A stretch of 64,000 bases of DNA from NCBI GenBank assembly GCA_963756815.1, contig CAVWPR010000048.1, positions 186,001-250,000 on the forward strand. The letters are read 5' to 3'. The stretch comes from JAENVU01 sp963756815 (GTDB lineage: Bacteria; Actinomycetota; Acidimicrobiia; IMCC26256; JAENVU01). This document shows positions 60,916 through 64,000 of the stretch, piece after piece (the first letter of the stretch is position 1; each line of letters starts with the position of its first letter). A program made the position numbers and the translations under genes. The notes beneath the pieces were generated by a model. It ran no database searches. It saw only the letters and a program-made list of their open reading frames with translations, and was not told the DNA's origin.

Positions 60916-62025
60916 TCAGGTGGCGGCGAGCCCTCCGAAGAAGAGCTGGGACGGCAGATCGACTGCGGGGGTGGGACGCCGGCGCGTCGCGTCGTAGCCG
61001 ACGATGCGGACGCTGTGATCGTCGGTCGCGTCGCGCTTTTGGACCATGGCCCACACGTGCCGCCCGTCCGTGACCAGCGCGGCGGGGATGCGGAACGTGC
61101 CCGGGGCGCGCGGAAGGATCTTCAAGGCCGTGCTCACCGCTCCCGTGCGGAGGTCGATGCGGGCGAGGGCGGCGCCGTTCTCCACGAGCGTCCACAGCGC
61201 ACCGCCGGCGACGACCGCCCCCTTCACGGAGCTCGGCGCCGCTGCGCCGACGGAGATGGTGCGCCCCGAGGTCAGACCGGTTGCGTCGAGCGCGTGGACG
61301 GTCCCGGCGGCGACGATCCAGACGTTGCTCCCGTCGGTGGCGAGACCGTCGAGCGTGGACGCCGGCGCGAGATCGACGTGTGCGGTCGCAGTGACCCGGC
61401 GGGTCGCGGCGTCGACCCGTGCGACGTTGATGCCGGTCCCGTCCTGGGTCGCGGTGTACACCACCCCGGCACGCGCGACGACACCAGTGGCGACGGGGGC
61501 TTGACCGCTGCGATCGACGAGTGCGATCGGCGCGTCGGCGTGCCTCGTGCCGAGCCCGAACCGTGTGAGCTGGCCCGGCGCCGACGCGAGCCACAGCGCG
61601 CTGCCGTCGACCGCGATGGTGGGCGCGAAGAGGTCGTCCTGTGCGGTGCCGCGCGGCGCGGTGCCGAGCGTCGCCAGGCGGTTGGTCGTGCTGCGGAGGA
61701 CGCCGATCCGGCCGCTGGCGGCGTCGTACATGAAGGTCCGGCCGTGCACGCCGAAGACGGATCCGAATCCGTCGACCCCGACCAGCTGCTCGGGGCGCCG
61801 CAGCCGTTCGTCGAAGCGGAGGGTCTCGAATCCGAAGGCCCAGACCGCGTCGACGCGGCCTGGGGTGCCGGGCCGGGTGCGCGTGGGCCCGCCCACGTTC
61901 GCAGCCGGCTCCGACGTCGTCCCGCTCCCGCCGAGCACGAGGGCGACGAGGACGCCGATCACGATCGTGGCGCCGAACACGACCAGGGTCTGGCGGCGGG
62001 TCAGTCCCCACCATCGGCTGGACAT
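60916..62025 (-). CDS. Membrane-anchored PQQ-like beta-propeller protein
   Basis: 369 residues. N-terminal anchor (QTLVVFGATIVIGVLVALVL), a Thr/Pro spacer, then repeated short blades ending in A/V-x-W-x-x-x segments: ALWLASAPGQLTRFG, NVWIVAAGTVHALDATGL, ALWTLVENGAALARIDLRTG and HVWAMVQKRDATDDHSVRIV. These resemble the PQQ/Vgb-lyase-like propellers that follow 'SNVWIVAAGTVHALD' patterns. The fourth propeller protein in this window. Ligand unknown. Confidence 0.75.
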   Translation of the reverse strand: MSSRWWGLTRRQTLVVFGATIVIGVLVALVLGGSGTTSEPAANVGGPTRTRPGTPGRVDAVWAFGFETLRFDERLRRPEQLVGVDGFGSVFGVHGRTFMYDAASGRIGVLRSTTNRLATLGTAPRGTAQDDLFAPTIAVDGSALWLASAPGQLTRFGLGTRHADAPIALVDRSGQAPVATGVVARAGVVYTATQDGTGINVARVDAATRRVTATAHVDLAPASTLDGLATDGSNVWIVAAGTVHALDATGLTSGRTISVGAAAPSSVKGAVVAGGALWTLVENGAALARIDLRTGAVSTALKILPRAPGTFRIPAALVTDGRHVWAMVQKRDATDDHSVRIVGYDATRRRPTPAVDLPSQLFFGGLAAT

Positions 62026-62116
62026 GGGTCGCGATCTTGGCCGAGCCGGCGTCCCGGCGTCCGAACGAGTGCGCCGGTGCGGATGCGAACCGACAGCCTG
62101 CGGATGAAGCGTCTGG

Positions 62117-62190
62117 TACGCCGCGTGGGACTCGAACCCACAACCTACAGATTAAGAGTCTGTTGCTCTAACCAGTTGAGCTAGCGGCGC
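62117..62190 (-). tRNA. tRNA-Lys (CUU anticodon)
   Basis: Acceptor GCGCCGC/GCGGCGT, D arm GCTCAACTGGTTAGAGC, anticodon stem ACAGA/TCTGT around loop CTCTTAA (anticodon CTT), T arm GTGGG-TTCGAGT-CCCAC. Discriminator A. Full CCA is not encoded. Confidence 0.95.
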
Positions 62191-62274
62191 GGGGCGAATC
62201 TAGTGGACGCCCGCTCCGAACCCGCCAACCGTTGCGGACACGCGTACCGTGAGGGTCCCGACCCGAGGAGCCCC

Positions 62275-63168
62275 ATGGACGTCGCGATCACCGGTGCGAG
62301 TGGACTCATCGGCTCCGCGCTCGCCGACGCGTTGCGCGGTCGCGGCGATCGCGTCGTCACCGTCGGACGCGGCTCGGATGCGGACGCACGGTGGGACCCG
62401 ATGGCGGGGACGATCGACGGCGACGCGCTCGAAGGTGTCGACGCGGTGGTGCATCTCGCGGGCGAGAGCCTGGGGGAGCGGAAGTGGACGCCGGAGCAGA
62501 AGGAGCGGATCCTCGAGAGCCGCGTCCGGGGTACCCAGCTCGCGGCCACGACGATCGCGGAGCTGGCGCGGCGCCCGAGGGTGCTCGTCTCGGGCAGCGC
62601 GGTCGGCTTCTACGGCGACCGGGGTGACGAGATCCTCACCGAGGCGAGCCCGCCGCCGCCGCCGGGCAACTTCCTCTCCGAGGTGTGTGTGGCGTGGGAG
62701 GCGGCGACAGCCGCCGCCGAGTCCGCCGGGATCCGCACTGTCCACCTGCGCACCGGCATCGTGCTGAGCAAGGAAGGGGGCGCGCTCGCACGCATGCTGA
62801 CCCCGTTCCGACTCGGGCTCGGCGGGCGCATCGGCTCCGGTCGTCAGTACATGAGCTGGATCTCGATCACCGACGAGGTGGGTGCGATCCTCCACGCGAT
62901 CGACACCGAGACGCTGCACGGTCCTCTCGACGCCACCGGCCCGAAGCCGGTCACGAACGCGGAGTTCACGAAGGCGCTCGGTGCCGCCGTCCACCGTCCG
63001 ACCGTCCTGCCGACGCCGCTCACGCCGCTGAAGGTCCTGTACGGGGCCGAGCTCGTGCAGCGGGTCCTCGTCGAGGGCCAACGGGTGCTGCCCCGTGCGC
63101 TCGAGGCGAGTGGGTACGCCTTCACGCACCCGACGCTCGAGGCCGCCCTCACTGCCGTGCTCTCCTGA
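62275..63168 (+). CDS. TIGR01777 family NAD-dependent epimerase (YfcH/SulA-like)
   Basis: 297 residues. It begins DVAITGASGLIGSALADALR, the Rossmann cofactor motif, then VDAVVHLAGESLGERKWTPE, ILESRVRGTQLAATTIAELA, SGSAVGFYGDRGDEILTEAS, VHLRTGIVLSKEGGALARML and YMSWISITDEVGAILHAID. The C-terminal DUF1731 segment includes PTPLTPLKVLYGAELVQRVL and LPRALEASGYAFTHPTLEAA. All are hallmarks of TIGR01777. Physiological role unclear; homologs occur beside many housekeeping genes. GAGGAG precedes the ATG. Confidence 0.95.
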   Translation: MDVAITGASGLIGSALADALRGRGDRVVTVGRGSDADARWDPMAGTIDGDALEGVDAVVHLAGESLGERKWTPEQKERILESRVRGTQLAATTIAELARRPRVLVSGSAVGFYGDRGDEILTEASPPPPPGNFLSEVCVAWEAATAAAESAGIRTVHLRTGIVLSKEGGALARMLTPFRLGLGGRIGSGRQYMSWISITDEVGAILHAIDTETLHGPLDATGPKPVTNAEFTKALGAAVHRPTVLPTPLTPLKVLYGAELVQRVLVEGQRVLPRALEASGYAFTHPTLEAALTAVLS

Positions 63169-63332
63169 TGGCGACGCGACGACGTTCCCGATGCGCGATG
63201 ACACCGGCGAAGCCGGGAACGCTCCCGAGCACGAGGAGCGGGGGATGTACGAGTCCAGCCGCTCCGATGCGGACGGCGTCCTCGTGCGTGTCGGCTCGCC
63301 GAGCCGCCTGATCAGCGGCTGACGTCAGGGCG

Positions 63333-63351
63333 CGCGACGCCAGGCGTCGCG
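63333..63351 (-). terminator. Hairpin after tRNA-His
   Basis: CGCGACG and CGTCGCG pair perfectly around CCAGG. It lies 9 bases past the tRNA-His 3' end on the minus strand, so it may terminate the tRNA transcript. Confidence 0.45.
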
Positions 63352-63359
63352 TTGATTGG

Positions 63360-63434
63360 GGTGACCGAGGGGAATCGAACCCCCGACCTCCTGGACCACA
63401 ACCAGGCGCTCTAACCGACTGAGCTACGGCCACC
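63360..63434 (-). tRNA. tRNA-His (GUG anticodon)
   Basis: Acceptor GTGGCCG/CGGTCAC with an extra G before position 1 paired to C73, the histidine identity pair. Anticodon stem CCTGG/CCAGG with loop TTGTGGT (anticodon GTG), T arm GGGGG-TTCGATT-CCCCT. Confidence 0.94.
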
Positions 63435-63487
63435 ATGAGCGACGGCACCGCCGCCGCGTCCGGGCGACGGTGGTGTTCCGTCGCCGG

Positions 63488-63561
63488 CGCGCCCGGGAGG
63501 ACTCGAACCTCCGACCGGCGGATTAGAAGTCCACTGCTCTATCCAGCTGAGCTACGGGCGC
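63488..63561 (-). tRNA. tRNA-Arg (UCU anticodon)
   Basis: Acceptor GCGCCCG/CGGGCGC, D arm GCTCAGCTGGATAGAGC, anticodon stem GTGGA/TCCGC (one G-T pair) around loop CTTCTAA (anticodon TCT), T arm GGAGG-TTCGAGT-CCTCC. It reads AGA/AGG. It lies 53 bases from tRNA-His on the same strand. Confidence 0.93.
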
Positions 63562-63679
63562 GAGACCCGGGCCGGGGGAGTGTACCGGGTCCACGCGCCG
63601 GCAATCGGGTCCTTCGTCCCTGTCGGAGCGTGCGGCCCGTCGCTAGCCTCCGCAGCCGCGGGCGTGGGGAGGCACTTGC

Positions 63680-64000
63680 ATGAAGCAGCGTATGGAGCGG
63701 TTCTGGTCGTGGCTGGCCGTGACGCTCGGCAAGCGCGCGGGTCTGGTCTCGATCATCGGCCTCCTCATCACGGTGACCCTGGGGGCGGGGATCACCCGAC
63801 TCGAGTTCACCTCGGGCCAGGACGCCTACCTGAACACGACCGACCAGGTCTACAAGGACAACGTCGCGTACCAGAAGCTCTTCGGTGGCGAGGCGATGCT
63901 GACCGTCATCACCATGGACAAGGGCCACACGGTGGCCGAGCTCCTCAACGACCAGAACCGGCCCAAGCTCGTCGCCACCGGCAAGAAGCTGGCGGCCAAC
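63680..64000 (+). CDS. MMPL/RND family transporter, N-terminal part (cut by window end)
   Basis: 107 residues are visible, frame open to the end. Basic start (MKQRMERFWSWLAVTLGKRA), then the first helix LVSIIGLLITVTLGAGIT. It is followed by a periplasmic segment beginning RLEFTSGQDAYLNTTDQVYK and LFGGEAMLTVITMD, which is the start of the first porter domain in RND/MMPL lipid exporters (including hopanoid HpnN-like proteins). GGGGAGG precedes the ATG. Substrate not inferable from this piece. Confidence 0.8.
   Translation, partial: MKQRMERFWSWLAVTLGKRAGLVSIIGLLITVTLGAGITRLEFTSGQDAYLNTTDQVYKDNVAYQKLFGGEAMLTVITMDKGHTVAELLNDQNRPKLVATGKKLAAN

Noticed and set aside
63191..63322. Possible 43-residue protein after the TIGR01777 gene
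   Set aside because: Short, polar, no ribosome site or homology that I can recognise, so it cannot be told from chance.
1..64000. Search for CRISPR arrays, insertion sequences, phage or integrase genes and toxin-antitoxin pairs
   Set aside because: No direct-repeat arrays, transposase DDE motifs or recombinase motifs were seen. The tRNA genes are not flanked by integrase or attachment-site duplications.

Overview
The window is about 64 kb of very GC-rich DNA with GTG starts, dense gene packing and many 4-base ATGA/GTGA overlaps. The gene content points to an actinobacterium, and by inference one in or near the Acidimicrobiia. Evidence includes a mycothiol-dependent-type enzyme, two F420-type luciferase-like oxidoreductases, a mec-cysO-cysM-type operon laid out almost as in Mycobacterium tuberculosis, DUF3052 and DUF3817 proteins, and a KstR-like operator next to a Rieske steroid-type oxygenase. 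It reads as ordinary chromosome. I see no insertion sequence, prophage, integrase, CRISPR array or plasmid function.

Layout. 0-10 kb: MFS exporter, DUF3052 protein, SRAP (abasic-site) protein, mycothiol enzyme, F420 oxidoreductase coupled to an acyl-CoA thioesterase, pirin, SMP-30 lactonase, SDR, MDR reductase and a stand-alone LigD-type polymerase domain. 10-20 kb: a secreted CAP-domain protein with six PLL-like repeats, a DUF3817 protein, an ABC ATPase/permease pair, a Gfo/Idh oxidoreductase, two overlapping double-hotdog thioesterases, YqgE, a dihydrodipicolinate-reductase-like enzyme, MsrA, a short methylglyoxal synthase and a DMT transporter. 20-30 kb: a YVTN propeller, a crotonase, a methyltransferase, a DoxD-Rieske fusion, a KshA-like oxygenase with a SnoaL partner, a DsbA-like protein and a diguanylate cyclase. 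30-40 kb: a coupled Kelch/YVTN lipoprotein pair, SRPBCC and SDR genes, an esterase lipoprotein, tmRNA (ssrA), an M50 site-2 protease, smpB, an FAH-family hydrolase and a BKACE enzyme. 40-51 kb: an orphan form II CoxL-type molybdoenzyme, then the housekeeping block mec, (doxX on the other strand), cysO, cysM, sua5, murI, an Rv1339-like MBL hydrolase, rph and rdgB, followed by an HSL esterase and two unknown proteins. 51-64 kb: tRNA-Leu, a very large PAS/GAF/GGDEF/EAL regulator, SDR, ADH, a PHB-depolymerase-like esterase, an F420 oxidoreductase, a membrane protein/TetR operon, small membrane proteins, a propeller protein, tRNA-Lys, a TIGR01777 epimerase, tRNA-His, tRNA-Arg and the start of an MMPL/RND transporter.

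About twenty genes whose products are clearly conserved are split over two or three reading frames. The breaks cluster at roughly 7-10, 12-19.6 and 38-40 kb, and the broken frames join up with correct motifs on both sides. The simplest reading is single-base indels in the assembly, not pseudogenes. Such genes are given as one CDS over the whole span, with the approximate break positions.

Themes. Lipid, CoA and steroid-type catabolism recurs: thioesterases, crotonase, KshA-like oxygenase, FAH, BKACE, SDRs and MDRs. Trans-translation genes (ssrA and smpB) flank a membrane protease. Protein-thiocarboxylate cysteine biosynthesis is encoded by mec/cysO/cysM. Four secreted or anchored beta-propeller proteins plus the CAP-PLL protein suggest a well-developed cell envelope. 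No clearly new multi-gene system could be proven from sequence alone. The best candidates are listed as findings.
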